Assembly: GCA_002699485.1 (NCBI GenBank)
Contig: PAAV01000012.1
Coordinates: forward strand, 1 to 40,281
Source of the DNA: Chloroflexota bacterium
GTDB lineage: Bacteria > Chloroflexota > Dehalococcoidia > Lucifugimonadales > UBA2962
Direction: 5' to 3'
Length of the DNA: 40,281 nt
Shown here: positions 16,872 to 25,420 of the stretch, piece by piece
Position numbering within the stretch: position 1 is the first letter of the stretch
How the letters are laid out: the number at the start of each line of letters is the position of its first letter
Program-made: the position numbers and the translations under genes
The notes under the pieces: model-generated
Database searches by the model: none
What the model was told of the DNA's origin: nothing
The model's input: the letters and a program-made list of their open reading frames with translations, nothing else

Positions 16872-17860
16872 GCAAAGGCATTCATTGGTCTGACTTCAAT
16901 CTTAATTCGGTTAAAGGTCCAATTAAGCAAGTAATTTATATTAATATTGAATCAGGCTGCTCAAATGACTTTGTAAGATTACCGTTAATGATTGCCAAGG
17001 GGAGTCATGATGGACCTACATTGACGGTTTTAGGGGGCGTTCATGGAGACGAATACGAAGGTCCTTTTGCTGTGAGAGAGTTGTTCGAAAAACTTGATAC
17101 TGCATCCTTAAATGGCACATTTATTGGATTACCTCAATCAAACCCTCCTGCAACAGAAGGTGGAACAAGAAAGAGTCCAATTGACAATTTGAATTTAGCT
17201 AGAGTTTTCCCTGGAAACCAAGATGGCACAATAACTGAGAGAATTGCGCATTTTATCTCGAAACAATTGATTGATAAATCAAGCTTCCTGATAGACCTAC
17301 ATAGCTCGGGCACTCACATTTCAACTCCTACACTAGTTGGTTATGATGCTTCAGAGAAAGGAGTTAATAATGGCTCAAAGGAATCTGCCTTATCTTTCGG
17401 AGTTGATGTGATTTGGGGACACAACGCACTATCAGATGGCAGAAGCATTAGTTACGCCAATTCAATTGATATTCCCTGGATATACACAGAGTGCTCAGGG
17501 GGCGGATGGTTGCATTTAAAAGAGGCTGATTTATATACAAAAGGAGTGTTCAATGTCATGATGAAACTTAAAATGATACGAGGTAAAATAAGGAAAGTTC
17601 AGCCAAAATTTCAACTATTAGGGGATGGTGATATGGACGAATCTATTACAGCTTCGGTTTCAGGATATCTAGTCCCAAAAGTAAACATGTTGAGTAGAGT
17701 GACAAAAGGCCAGTTGTTAGGAGAGATCTTAGGCCCAGCAAATGAGTTGCTAGCCAAGGTTAAAAGCCCTACTAATGGAGTAATTGTCCTAATTAGAAGG
17801 TCTGCGGCAGTAATTAAGGACGAATCAATTACTTTCTTGGTAACCGGCGAATCATCATGA
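16868..17860 (+). CDS. succinylglutamate desuccinylase / aspartoacylase family hydrolase
   Basis: A 330-residue zinc hydrolase of the M14-related AstE/AspA group. The zinc ligands are in H-G-D-E (H59, E62) and D-L-H-S-S-G (H145), and the catalytic Glu is in Y-T-E-C-S-G-G-G (E208). The last 80 residues form an all-beta domain with S-G-Y-L-V-P-K and P-T-N-G-V-I, resembling a biotinyl-like fold, as usual in the family. It removes acyl groups from amino acids or related amines; some homologues act on ectoine intermediates or betaine-like compounds. ATGA overlap with the preceding gene implies coupling. Confidence 0.82.
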   Translation: MSKGIHWSDFNLNSVKGPIKQVIYINIESGCSNDFVRLPLMIAKGSHDGPTLTVLGGVHGDEYEGPFAVRELFEKLDTASLNGTFIGLPQSNPPATEGGTRKSPIDNLNLARVFPGNQDGTITERIAHFISKQLIDKSSFLIDLHSSGTHISTPTLVGYDASEKGVNNGSKESALSFGVDVIWGHNALSDGRSISYANSIDIPWIYTECSGGGWLHLKEADLYTKGVFNVMMKLKMIRGKIRKVQPKFQLLGDGDMDESITASVSGYLVPKVNMLSRVTKGQLLGEILGPANELLAKVKSPTNGVIVLIRRSAAVIKDESITFLVTGESS

Positions 17861-17921
17861 ATTTGCTCTAAATAAAGATTTATCAAAATATTATTAAATT
17901 AGTTTGATAATATTAGCCCAC

Positions 17922-18587
17922 ATGAACAAAGATAACTCAGAAATACAAAAAACTAAACGAACCACACTAAACCGCCTGTCAAAACGAGGTCATTACGATA
18001 AAAAAACTCTGTATTCTATTCTTGACAGTGCTCTAATTTGCCACATTGCTTATGTGTACGAAGGCGAGCCTAGAGTTATACCGACAGCATTTGCCAGAAT
18101 TGAAAACGATTTTTTTATACATGGAAGTCGCGTGGCGGGAAATATTAAAGCACTCGCATCAGGAATAATGGCTAGTATAAGCATAACCCGACTGGATGGC
18201 TTGGTCTTAGCTAGATCAGGCTTCAATCATTCAATGAATTACCGATCGGTAATCATATATGGAGCCGGCATTAAGATCGAAAAGAAAGAGGAAAAGAGGC
18301 CTATTCTTAATGCGTTCATTGATCATTTAGTTCCTGGGAGATCTGATGATGGATTAAAGCCTATTTCTGAGCAAGATCTAATCGATACAACAGTGATCAG
18401 ATATCCTCTAAACGAGATGTCTGCAAAAATTAGAACAGGCCATCCAAACGATGAGGATGAAGATTATAACTTACCAGTCTGGGCAGGAGTGATCCCTGTT
18501 CTCCGGCAGTTTGGAGAACCAATTACAGATCCTAAAATGCGCTACCCGACTCCTACACCTGATTATGCAAAAAATTATCAGAAATAG
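17922..18587 (+). CDS. pyridoxamine 5'-phosphate oxidase family (NimA-like) FMN-binding protein
   Basis: A split-barrel flavin-binding protein of about 221 residues. I-C-H-I-A-Y-V-Y-E-G-E-P-R-V-I-P-T-A-F (about 42-60) and F-F-I-H-G-S-R-V-A-G (about 66-75) match the conserved barrel strands of the NimA/PNPOx-like group. The C-terminal half carries S-A-K-I-R-T-G-H-P and ends near P-V-W-A-G-V-I-P, typical of the longer environmental members. Function is generic flavin-dependent reduction, with substrate unknown. I prefer ATG 17922 over an in-frame TTG at 17904; neither has a clear ribosome site. The preceding gene ends 61 bases upstream. Confidence 0.8.
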   Translation: MNKDNSEIQKTKRTTLNRLSKRGHYDKKTLYSILDSALICHIAYVYEGEPRVIPTAFARIENDFFIHGSRVAGNIKALASGIMASISITRLDGLVLARSGFNHSMNYRSVIIYGAGIKIEKKEEKRPILNAFIDHLVPGRSDDGLKPISEQDLIDTTVIRYPLNEMSAKIRTGHPNDEDEDYNLPVWAGVIPVLRQFGEPITDPKMRYPTPTPDYAKNYQK

Positions 18588-18628
18588 TCTACTAATAATT
18601 TCCTTAATGAAAAACGCTTGGATATAAA

Positions 18629-19390
18629 TTGACTAAAAAAATATTTATTACAGGTATATCCGGTACTGTGGGCACAATCCTGAGTGACGCTTTATCGCCA
18701 ATATTCGAAATTGATGGCATTGATGCGAATATTGTTGATAGTAATTCACATAACATGACGGACCTTGATTCATGCTACAAGTTTTTTGAAAATGCAGATG
18801 TGGTTATTGACTTAGCAGCCACGGCTGATCAATATGCCGATTGGACTGAAATTTATCAGAATAATTTCCTGGCAACTCGAAATGCTTTTGAAGCTTCCAG
18901 GATGGCAGGTGTGAAAAAATTTATATTTGCTAGCTCAAACCATGCAGTAGGAAATTTCGAATTAGATGAGCCTTATAAAAGCATTGTAGCTGGAAACTAT
19001 GGATCTATATCTAACGGGGATTTCGATTTTATTGATTCTAGCTGCCCAATAAGACCAGATGGATATTATGGAATAAGCAAAGCCCTCGGCGAATCGATTG
19101 GACGCTACTATTCTGACGTTCATGACTTATCAGTATTTTGCTTAAGAATTGGCACCGTCCGAACAGATGACACCCCACAAAATGTACGGCAATTAGCCAC
19201 TTTTCTCTTTCAAAAAGACTTAGTCAGTTTAATCTTAAAGTGCATAGAAGCTCCTTCAGAACTAAAGTTTGGAATATATTATGGGGTTTCTAATAATAAA
19301 TGGAGATTTTGGGATATCGAAAATGCATCTATAGAACTAGGATATATACCGCAATGTGATGCCGAGGATTTTCGAAATAAAGTTAGGTAG
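18629..19390 (+). CDS. NAD-dependent epimerase/dehydratase family protein (uronate dehydrogenase-like)
   Basis: An extended SDR of 253 residues. The cofactor motif G-I-S-G-T-V-G is at 9-15, D-L-A-A near 61-64, the catalytic Ser region A-S-S-N-H-A-V-G at 101-108 and Y147-x3-K151. S-S-N-H and the short length resemble uronate dehydrogenases and sugar-lactone-forming SDRs more than nucleotide-sugar epimerases. No long sugar-nucleotide domain is present. TTG start at 18629. It is 9 bases before the second zinc dehydrogenase, so the two are probably one unit. Confidence 0.8.
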   Translation: MTKKIFITGISGTVGTILSDALSPIFEIDGIDANIVDSNSHNMTDLDSCYKFFENADVVIDLAATADQYADWTEIYQNNFLATRNAFEASRMAGVKKFIFASSNHAVGNFELDEPYKSIVAGNYGSISNGDFDFIDSSCPIRPDGYYGISKALGESIGRYYSDVHDLSVFCLRIGTVRTDDTPQNVRQLATFLFQKDLVSLILKCIEAPSELKFGIYYGVSNNKWRFWDIENASIELGYIPQCDAEDFRNKVR

Positions 19391-19399
19391 GTAAATTAT

Positions 19400-20491
19400 A
19401 TGAAAGCTGCTGTTTTAAGAGAAATAAACCAACCGTTAATAATGGAAGATATTTCTATAGATACTCCTAAGGCAAATGAGGTGTTAGTACAAACCAAGGC
19501 GTCTGGGGTATGTCGAAGTGATCTCCATTATATTCAAGGGAATTACTCACATGACCTACCTGTAGTTCTTGGTCATGAGGTAGCCGGTGTCGTAGAAAAA
19601 GTAGGAGCAAATGTCACTTATGTTTCGCCAGGAGACACTGTTGTAGGCTGTCTGTCTATATTTTGCGGGCGATGTGAAAGGTGTCTTGAAGGAAACCCTG
19701 CTCTGTGCCTTAGAGATCCAATGTGGGGCCTGCTAAGATCCGAGAATGACAAGCCACAGTTATACAAAGACAAAGAAACTATAAACCAATTTTTACGACT
19801 CTCTTCATTTGCAGAGATGATGCTGATTCATGAAAATGCTTTAGTGAAAGTAGATCCTGAAGTACCTTTCGAGCAGCTAGCCTTAATTGGCTGTTCAGTT
19901 ACGACAGGATTAGGAGCAGTTCTAAAAACAGCCAGAATAGAAGCTGGGTCTACCGTAGCCGTGATAGGTTGCGGAGGCGTCGGTTTGAGTGCTATTCAGG
20001 GAGCAAGAATCGCTGGAGCACTAAGAATAATTGCTATAGATACGGTCGGCAGTAAACTTGAAATGGCTCTATCACACGGAGCTACCGATACAATTAGCGC
20101 CACAGCAGGTGACGTAGTTCAAAACGTGATAGAAATGACTAATGGTGGAGTCGATTATTCTTTCGATGCATTAGGGCTCAAGCAAACCGCTGAACAATCA
20201 TACGATATGGTACGGGCAGGAGGCACGGCAACGATCGTTGGCTTAATAGCGGAAGGCGTCAAAATCGAGCTTGATGGTGTTGGTTTTATTGACGAAAAAC
20301 GTGTCCAAGGATCTTGCATGGGGTCTAATCAATTTAGAACAGACATGCCCAGATATATTGAGCTATACAAGCAAGGAAGATTAAAACTAGACAGTCTTGT
20401 ATCACAAAAACTTAAAATTGATGGAATAAACAAAGCTTTTGACGACATGAAAACGGGCGAAGTAGCGAGAAGTGTTATTGTTTTCGATTGA
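19400..20491 (+). CDS. zinc-dependent alcohol dehydrogenase (MDR), second copy
   Basis: A 363-residue zinc dehydrogenase. Catalytic zinc ligands are C38, H59 and C165. The structural lobe is C89, C92, C95 and C103. The Rossmann motif G-C-G-G-V-G is at 190-195, followed by an acidic residue after I-I-A-I-D, which favours NAD over NADP. It shares the family of the enzyme at 6568-7671, but key stretches differ, so it is an old paralogue. Context with an epimerase and hydrolases suggests oxidation of a sugar or polyol. It is preceded by TAGGTAAATTAT. Confidence 0.87.
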   Translation: MKAAVLREINQPLIMEDISIDTPKANEVLVQTKASGVCRSDLHYIQGNYSHDLPVVLGHEVAGVVEKVGANVTYVSPGDTVVGCLSIFCGRCERCLEGNPALCLRDPMWGLLRSENDKPQLYKDKETINQFLRLSSFAEMMLIHENALVKVDPEVPFEQLALIGCSVTTGLGAVLKTARIEAGSTVAVIGCGGVGLSAIQGARIAGALRIIAIDTVGSKLEMALSHGATDTISATAGDVVQNVIEMTNGGVDYSFDALGLKQTAEQSYDMVRAGGTATIVGLIAEGVKIELDGVGFIDEKRVQGSCMGSNQFRTDMPRYIELYKQGRLKLDSLVSQKLKIDGINKAFDDMKTGEVARSVIVFD

Positions 20492-20517
20492 GAAATTAAT
20501 CTTCGGTTTTTACATAG

Positions 20518-20545
20518 TTTAAATCAGCTTCATATTTGCTATACT
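20518..20545 (+). promoter_or_regulatory. possible extended -10 promoter with near-leaderless start
   Basis: TTTAAA (20518-20523), 16 bases, then TATACT (20540-20545) preceded by TTGC. The ATG at 20556 is only 10 bases past the -10, so the transcript should begin within a few bases of the start codon. No ribosome site is present. Confidence 0.45.
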
Positions 20546-20555
20546 TTCAAACGAT

Positions 20556-21587
20556 ATGAATATATTACTTGTAGTATCAGAAAGCGAAGGTGATGGTAAA
20601 ACAGCCATCGCGTTAACTCTGGCTCACCATGTTGCCAATTTAGGAAAAAAAGTTACGGTTCTAAAGCCTTTCGGCAGTAAAAAAGAACGAAACAACGACT
20701 CTGATCCAGCGATTTTCGCCGATCTTGTAGGATCCAACTCTCTTGAATGGCCAATAGAACTACCTAAGTCTGGACTTATAGATGAACAAGGTAGGCCTTA
20801 CAAGGCTGTCAATGAAGTTAAAAGCGAGATAAGTAAAATTGCTAAAACCCACGACCTTGTAATATTAGAGCTTTCATCAAATATCCCTCAGGAAGAGCAA
20901 GTGAAAATTGCTGAATTACTTAAAGCAAAAGTATTAGCAATTATTAAACACACACATGGGCTCAAGACCCAGAAAATAAAGAAAAATTTGGTTTCTTTCG
21001 GGCAGAACCTGTCAGGTGTCCTAATAAATGCCCGTACTAAATATACCTCGCATGAAGTACAGGAATCATTCATCCCAGAAATTGAAGATTTAAACATTAA
21101 AGTATTTGGCACAATACCTGAAGACAGAAAACTTCTTTCAGCAACCGTAGACCAAGTTGTTAAACACCTCAATGGGGAATATGTCTTAAAGGTTGAGGAA
21201 CGTTCAAGCGAGTTAATAGAGAATTTCCTCGTCGGTGGGTGGACTATGGACGAAGGGTCACTGTATTTTGCTACAAAAGAAAGTAAAGCGGTGATAACTA
21301 GAGGAGATAGGCCGGACCTACAGATGTCTGCTCTCAACACAAAAACTTCTTGCTTAATTATGACGAAAGGTATAAATCCTATTGAATATGTTGAGTATGA
21401 AGCACAAGAAGAAGGTGTATCAATCATTGTGGTAGATACGGATACATTAAACACAATGGAATCGTTAGATTCGTTAATTGATATTGTTAAATTTGATCAC
21501 GTGTTAAAGCTAGAGCGATTGCATGAACTTATGAAATCTGAAGTTGATTCAAAGTCGTTATTAGATGCTATTGGAATTGCAAGTTAA
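20556..21587 (+). CDS. P-loop (BioD-like) protein with C-terminal DRTGG domain
   Basis: A 343-residue protein. The N-terminus is a BioD/CobB-type P-loop with a deviant Walker A, S-E-G-D-G-K-T (10-16), followed by K-P-F-G. The C-terminal about 120 residues carry the DRTGG-domain pattern: A-V-I-T-R-G-D-R-P-D-L-Q, then C-L-I-M-T-K-G and I-I-V-V-D-T-D-T. This arrangement is seen at the N-terminus of long phosphotransacetylases and as stand-alone regulators. No phosphotransacetylase domain follows. A nucleotide-sensing role is inference. Its TAA overlaps the convergent MEMO-family gene's stop in the palindrome TTAA. Confidence 0.82.
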   Translation: MNILLVVSESEGDGKTAIALTLAHHVANLGKKVTVLKPFGSKKERNNDSDPAIFADLVGSNSLEWPIELPKSGLIDEQGRPYKAVNEVKSEISKIAKTHDLVILELSSNIPQEEQVKIAELLKAKVLAIIKHTHGLKTQKIKKNLVSFGQNLSGVLINARTKYTSHEVQESFIPEIEDLNIKVFGTIPEDRKLLSATVDQVVKHLNGEYVLKVEERSSELIENFLVGGWTMDEGSLYFATKESKAVITRGDRPDLQMSALNTKTSCLIMTKGINPIEYVEYEAQEEGVSIIVVDTDTLNTMESLDSLIDIVKFDHVLKLERLHELMKSEVDSKSLLDAIGIAS

Positions 21588-22828
21588 ACATAAAGTAAAG
21601 CTCCAGTAATAGACACTAAAGAACCTCCTTTAACGTCAGCTGGACACTGATCATAACCCATTGAAAATCCTTTCGGTTTTTTCTTGTAAGCCCTCTCAAT
21701 AGTCTTCAACATCATGTAGATCGGTGATAAACCGCAAATACGTCGCTTATCAGCTTCGAGTCTCGAAATTTGCAAGAAGAGATCTGCATCTCCTTCACAA
21801 ATTGCTGCAATACTTTCATCATCATGTAAACCTAAACTGTGCTTGGATGCAGGAACCATTTCAATTTTATCTCCGAAAACTGGTCCAACATGAGCCAAAT
21901 CTCCCGCGGCTATTATTAAAGTTCGCCTGTTTTGCATTGTTTCTGAAAGTATATTTATTGTTTGATCTATTACTAGATTTTTATCAGGTTGCTCCTGATT
22001 TTCTATGTATTTATAAAATGAACCACACAAAACAGGTATTGTTCTAAAGGATACATTCTGCATAAATGCATGCAGCCAAATACTGGCTAGTTCAATTGAA
22101 TGTTCGCTTCTATGATGTAATTCTTCAGCGAGAATAGTTTCAGATCCTAATTTTTCAACAAGCTTATTAACAACCGAAGTGTCGGTCTCTAACACCCCAA
22201 AAGGAGTTTTATAATTCTGTAAAGTGGGAGTTATCGTTGATGAACTTCCATAATGATCAGTGCCGAAGATAATTACCAACTCTATATCTTGTAAACTCGG
22301 AGCCGCAGCTTGCCAAGTGGCCGCGTAAGTATCACCTCCTCGTGCAAAATCTATATGCGGGCTCAACATACCTGCTAAGACTCCTGTATCTAGGGAGGGA
22401 CTAGTCATAGGATTCTTTTCAGAAAAGTCTGCTATCATCTCCTTTGCTTTATCTTTATCCTCAGGGTACACAGATCCGGAATGCATCATTAATCGACTGG
22501 GCGTATCCCTGTAAGCTTTTGTAGTTTCAAGTACGATTTTTTTAAGATTTGAATTGTCTAAAAGAAATGCTCTATCAAGTTGATCAAGTAATTCCTCTAT
22601 CTTACCGATGGCTAGATCTAAACCGACACTTGATTGAAGTGAGCTTTTTAATTCGTTTATATCTTTAGTCCCATCCAGTATTCTTAGTAATGGAACTAAG
22701 GGAGCTGGAATTAATATGCTGTTTTCAGACAACATAAGAGGATCTTGTAAATACAAAAAATCCTTCCCTTCATGCTCAATCCATTTTGGATCGAGAGAAC
22801 TTCTTAATTTAAATTTGGTGGCAGACAT
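21584..22828 (-). CDS. MEMO-family protein (AmmeMemoRadiSam protein B) with extra N-terminal domain
   Basis: A 414-residue protein. The C-terminal about 270 residues show the MEMO pattern: P-H-I-D-F-A-R-G-G (H158), F-G-T-D-H-Y-G (H192), R-S-E-H-S-I-E-L, P-V-L-C-G (C268) and A-A-G-D-L-A-H-V-G-P. Bacterial members usually sit with an AMMECR1 protein and a radical-SAM enzyme; neither is here. The first about 90 residues (L-D-P-K-W-I...L-L-R-I-L-D-G-T-K-D-I-N-E-L) resemble a PqqD-like or winged-helix peptide-binding domain. TATATT lies 7 bases before the ATG. It is divergent from ccmH. Biochemical role unknown; MEMO is a metal- or dioxygenase-like fold. Confidence 0.82.
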   Translation of the reverse strand: MSATKFKLRSSLDPKWIEHEGKDFLYLQDPLMLSENSILIPAPLVPLLRILDGTKDINELKSSLQSSVGLDLAIGKIEELLDQLDRAFLLDNSNLKKIVLETTKAYRDTPSRLMMHSGSVYPEDKDKAKEMIADFSEKNPMTSPSLDTGVLAGMLSPHIDFARGGDTYAATWQAAAPSLQDIELVIIFGTDHYGSSSTITPTLQNYKTPFGVLETDTSVVNKLVEKLGSETILAEELHHRSEHSIELASIWLHAFMQNVSFRTIPVLCGSFYKYIENQEQPDKNLVIDQTINILSETMQNRRTLIIAAGDLAHVGPVFGDKIEMVPASKHSLGLHDDESIAAICEGDADLFLQISRLEADKRRICGLSPIYMMLKTIERAYKKKPKGFSMGYDQCPADVKGGSLVSITGALLYV

Positions 22829-22883
22829 TGTATTTAATATACCTCATTACCTAGTCTTTCATGGTAACCTAGATGTTACTGGT

Positions 22884-23378
22884 ATGCGAAAGATTTCACA
22901 CTCATCGGTCAGATTTTTGATCCTAGCAATATTTTTTACTGCCCTAACAGTATCCTGTTATTCCGCAGTAGATTCGTCGTATTCAGAAGAAAGAGCTCAT
23001 GAATTAAATGAAACTGTAATGTGTCCGGTATGTCCTGGTGAATCTATCGATCAGTCACAAAACCCTCTTGCCATACAAATGCGCGAGATAATAAAAGATA
23101 AATTAGACCAAGGATGGAGTGATCAGCAGATAAAAGATTACTTTGTGGAAAGATATGGGCCAAGCGTACTCCTAGCTCCTCCAAGTTCCGGTGTCAGTTT
23201 GATTATTTGGATTGTGCCGCCAATAATTGTCATTTTTGCGATATTAATCCTAATCTTAGTGATTAAATCAATGACGAAAAACAGAATAGTTAATGATCGT
23301 TTACAAAAAGTAAATCCATCTAAGAAAGAAGTGTCAGAATATTCAAAAAGATTAGAGAACATTATCGATGAACCTTAA
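22884..23378 (+). CDS. ccmH: cytochrome c maturation protein CcmH (CcmH/CycL/NrfF family)
   Basis: A 164-residue thiol oxidoreductase of the heme-ligation step. It has an N-terminal membrane or signal segment (10-25), the redox motif C-P-V-C at 47-50 followed by P-G-E-S-I-D-Q-S, the family stretch M-R-E-I-I-K-D-K-L-D-Q-G-W-S-D, F-V-E-R-Y-G, and a C-terminal membrane helix (about 104-128). CcmH reduces apocytochrome c CXXCH on the outer face of the membrane. The frame is open further upstream, but nothing there looks like a signal, so I use ATG 22884. It lies 24 bases before ccmF. Confidence 0.9.
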   Translation: MRKISHSSVRFLILAIFFTALTVSCYSAVDSSYSEERAHELNETVMCPVCPGESIDQSQNPLAIQMREIIKDKLDQGWSDQQIKDYFVERYGPSVLLAPPSSGVSLIIWIVPPIIVIFAILILILVIKSMTKNRIVNDRLQKVNPSKKEVSEYSKRLENIIDEP

Positions 23379-23402
23379 ATTTTTAGAAATGGATGAGTCA
23401 AA

Positions 23403-25382
23403 ATGTTTGTAGAAGCAGGATATATAGCTATCGGGGTTTCATTTGCTTTATCTATTTATATTTCAATAGCTGCTCTAGTTGGAGGTATAAAAAAGATCCC
23501 TGAACTTATCGTAAGCGCTAGATGGGGTCTATATTCTCTACCAGTTTTGCTCCTTGTCGCGGTAGCGGCATTGGTTAATGCATTCGTCGCTAACGATTTT
23601 TCAGTGAGATATGTTGCTGAAAATTCAAATCTTGCAATGCCTCAACAATACACTTGGGTAGCTTTATACGCAGGAAATGCTGGTTCACTCTTATTTATCG
23701 CGATCGTATTCTCTCTTTTGGCTGTGATAGCTATATTATCCATCAGAAAATCCTTGCCTCATTCAACTCCTTATGCACTCGGATTAATGGCATTAGTGCT
23801 TACTTTTTTCTTGGGGATAATATGCTTTATGGCTAATCCTCTGGAACGTTTACCAGTCACCCCCGCAGACGGACAAGGAATTAATCCACTGCTTGTTCAT
23901 TTCGGTATGTTTATACATCCTCCCGTACAAATGACTGGCCTGGTTTCAGTAAGCATTCCTTTCAGCATAGCGATCGGAGCGATGTTGGCAAAAAGAGGGG
24001 GTAGAGATGAGTGGGTAGACATTGGCCGCATATGGGGAATGATATCTTGGTTAATACTAACAATGGGTCTTCTTTTAGGTTCATGGTGGGCCTATACAAT
24101 ACTTGGATGGGGTGGGTATTGGGCTTGGGACCCAGTAGAAAATTCAGCGCTTATGCCTTGGCTTGCAATGACAGCCTTTATCCATTCTATTATGGTTCAA
24201 AAAAGACGAGGTATGTTTCGAATGTGGAACATGGTGATAATCATTGTTGCATTCACTCTTTCTCTAATGGGTATGTTTATCAACCGCGGTGGGCCCGTGC
24301 CTTCTGTACACTCATTCGCTCAGTCGACAATGGGTTGGTTATTCTTAATGTTTATGGGAGTGTCACTGTTTGGCTCATTAATAGCGTTCCTTTGGCGTAT
24401 GGATAACTTAGTGAGCCGCGAGAAACTCGAGTCATTATTATCTCGAGAAAGTATGTTTTTATTTCAGAATGTTTTATTTCTTATTGCCGCTTTTATAACT
24501 CTATGGGGATCAGTATTTCCAGTGTTAGCAAGTGTAATAAACGACACAACAGTAACGGTAGGTGAACCATTTTATAATGTAGTTGTTGGACCCATATTGT
24601 TAATTATTCTTGCGGTGATGGGCATTGGCCCGTTCTTCCCTTGGCGAAGATCTACTAGAAGGAACATATATAGGGCAATCAGAGTGCCGATAGCAGCAGG
24701 CATACTAACGGCTATTATTATTATCGCGGTAGGGATCAGACAACCTGTCGCTATTTTGGCATTTGCAGTATGTGGAGTAGCAGCTGCTGGCATTTTTAAC
24801 GAATGGTTTAGAGGCACGAGGTCTAGGATGCGTAAAAAAGAGCCTATCTGGATTGCTTTCACAAAACTGATAGCAAGTAACCGGCCTCGCTACGGTGGCT
24901 ACATAGTACATCTAGGCATATTAATGTTAGCTATTGGCGCTATAGCTTCTTCGTTTTATTCAACTCAGCGAGATATCATTATGCAACCAGGGGAAACTTA
25001 CGAAGTCGGAGATTACAGCATCTCTTACATAGATTCAACTGAGAAAAAATACTCAGACCGAGATGAATTTATAGGCGAATTCAAGGTGACTAAAGGTGAT
25101 GAAGACCTGGGAATGATGTACCCGAAACAGTCTTTTTATAGAGAATTTAGAATAAACGCCACTCACGCAGCAATTAGATCAAACCCAATCGAAGATTTCT
25201 ACATTATACCGTCGCAATTTTCTGACGATGGTGAATCGATATTCAGAATACTTTTAAACCCTCTTGTTTGGTGGATGTGGGCAGCAGGCCCTGTAATGGC
25301 AATCGGTACAATTTTTGCTCTCTCACCACAAAAACGACTTTCTACAAACCTTATTTCAAAAAAAGAGAAAGTGAGTTTGTAG
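23403..25382 (+). CDS. ccmF: cytochrome c maturation heme lyase subunit CcmF
   Basis: A 659-residue polytopic membrane protein with at least 14 hydrophobic segments. The heme-handling tryptophan-rich loop W-G-G-Y-W-A-W-D-P-V-E-N is near residues 238-249, and the conserved external histidine region H-F-G-M-F-I-H-P-P is near 166. A long C-terminal extracytoplasmic domain precedes a final helix. CcmF moves heme from CcmE to apocytochrome. The other system II genes (ccmA-C, ccmE, ccmG) are not in the window, although two TlpA-like thioredoxins lie 11 kb downstream. Confidence 0.95.
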   Translation: MFVEAGYIAIGVSFALSIYISIAALVGGIKKIPELIVSARWGLYSLPVLLLVAVAALVNAFVANDFSVRYVAENSNLAMPQQYTWVALYAGNAGSLLFIAIVFSLLAVIAILSIRKSLPHSTPYALGLMALVLTFFLGIICFMANPLERLPVTPADGQGINPLLVHFGMFIHPPVQMTGLVSVSIPFSIAIGAMLAKRGGRDEWVDIGRIWGMISWLILTMGLLLGSWWAYTILGWGGYWAWDPVENSALMPWLAMTAFIHSIMVQKRRGMFRMWNMVIIIVAFTLSLMGMFINRGGPVPSVHSFAQSTMGWLFLMFMGVSLFGSLIAFLWRMDNLVSREKLESLLSRESMFLFQNVLFLIAAFITLWGSVFPVLASVINDTTVTVGEPFYNVVVGPILLIILAVMGIGPFFPWRRSTRRNIYRAIRVPIAAGILTAIIIIAVGIRQPVAILAFAVCGVAAAGIFNEWFRGTRSRMRKKEPIWIAFTKLIASNRPRYGGYIVHLGILMLAIGAIASSFYSTQRDIIMQPGETYEVGDYSISYIDSTEKKYSDRDEFIGEFKVTKGDEDLGMMYPKQSFYREFRINATHAAIRSNPIEDFYIIPSQFSDDGESIFRILLNPLVWWMWAAGPVMAIGTIFALSPQKRLSTNLISKKEKVSL

Positions 25383-25420
25383 CCTATGCGTAAATTAATT
25401 ATTTTCGAGTTAATAATTCA

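Noticed and set aside
20888-21454. A 188-codon open frame on the minus strand, opposite the DRTGG gene
   Set aside because: It is fully antisense to a well-recognised gene. The composition is Ser/Thr/Cys-rich with no domain pattern, and it has no ribosome site.
22716-22883. An N-terminal extension of ccmH by 56 codons
   Set aside because: It would overlap the divergent MEMO gene and precede the evident membrane segment; ATG 22884 gives the normal family length.
24011-24406. A 131-codon frame inside ccmF in another phase
   Set aside because: It lies entirely within conserved ccmF coding sequence and resembles no family.
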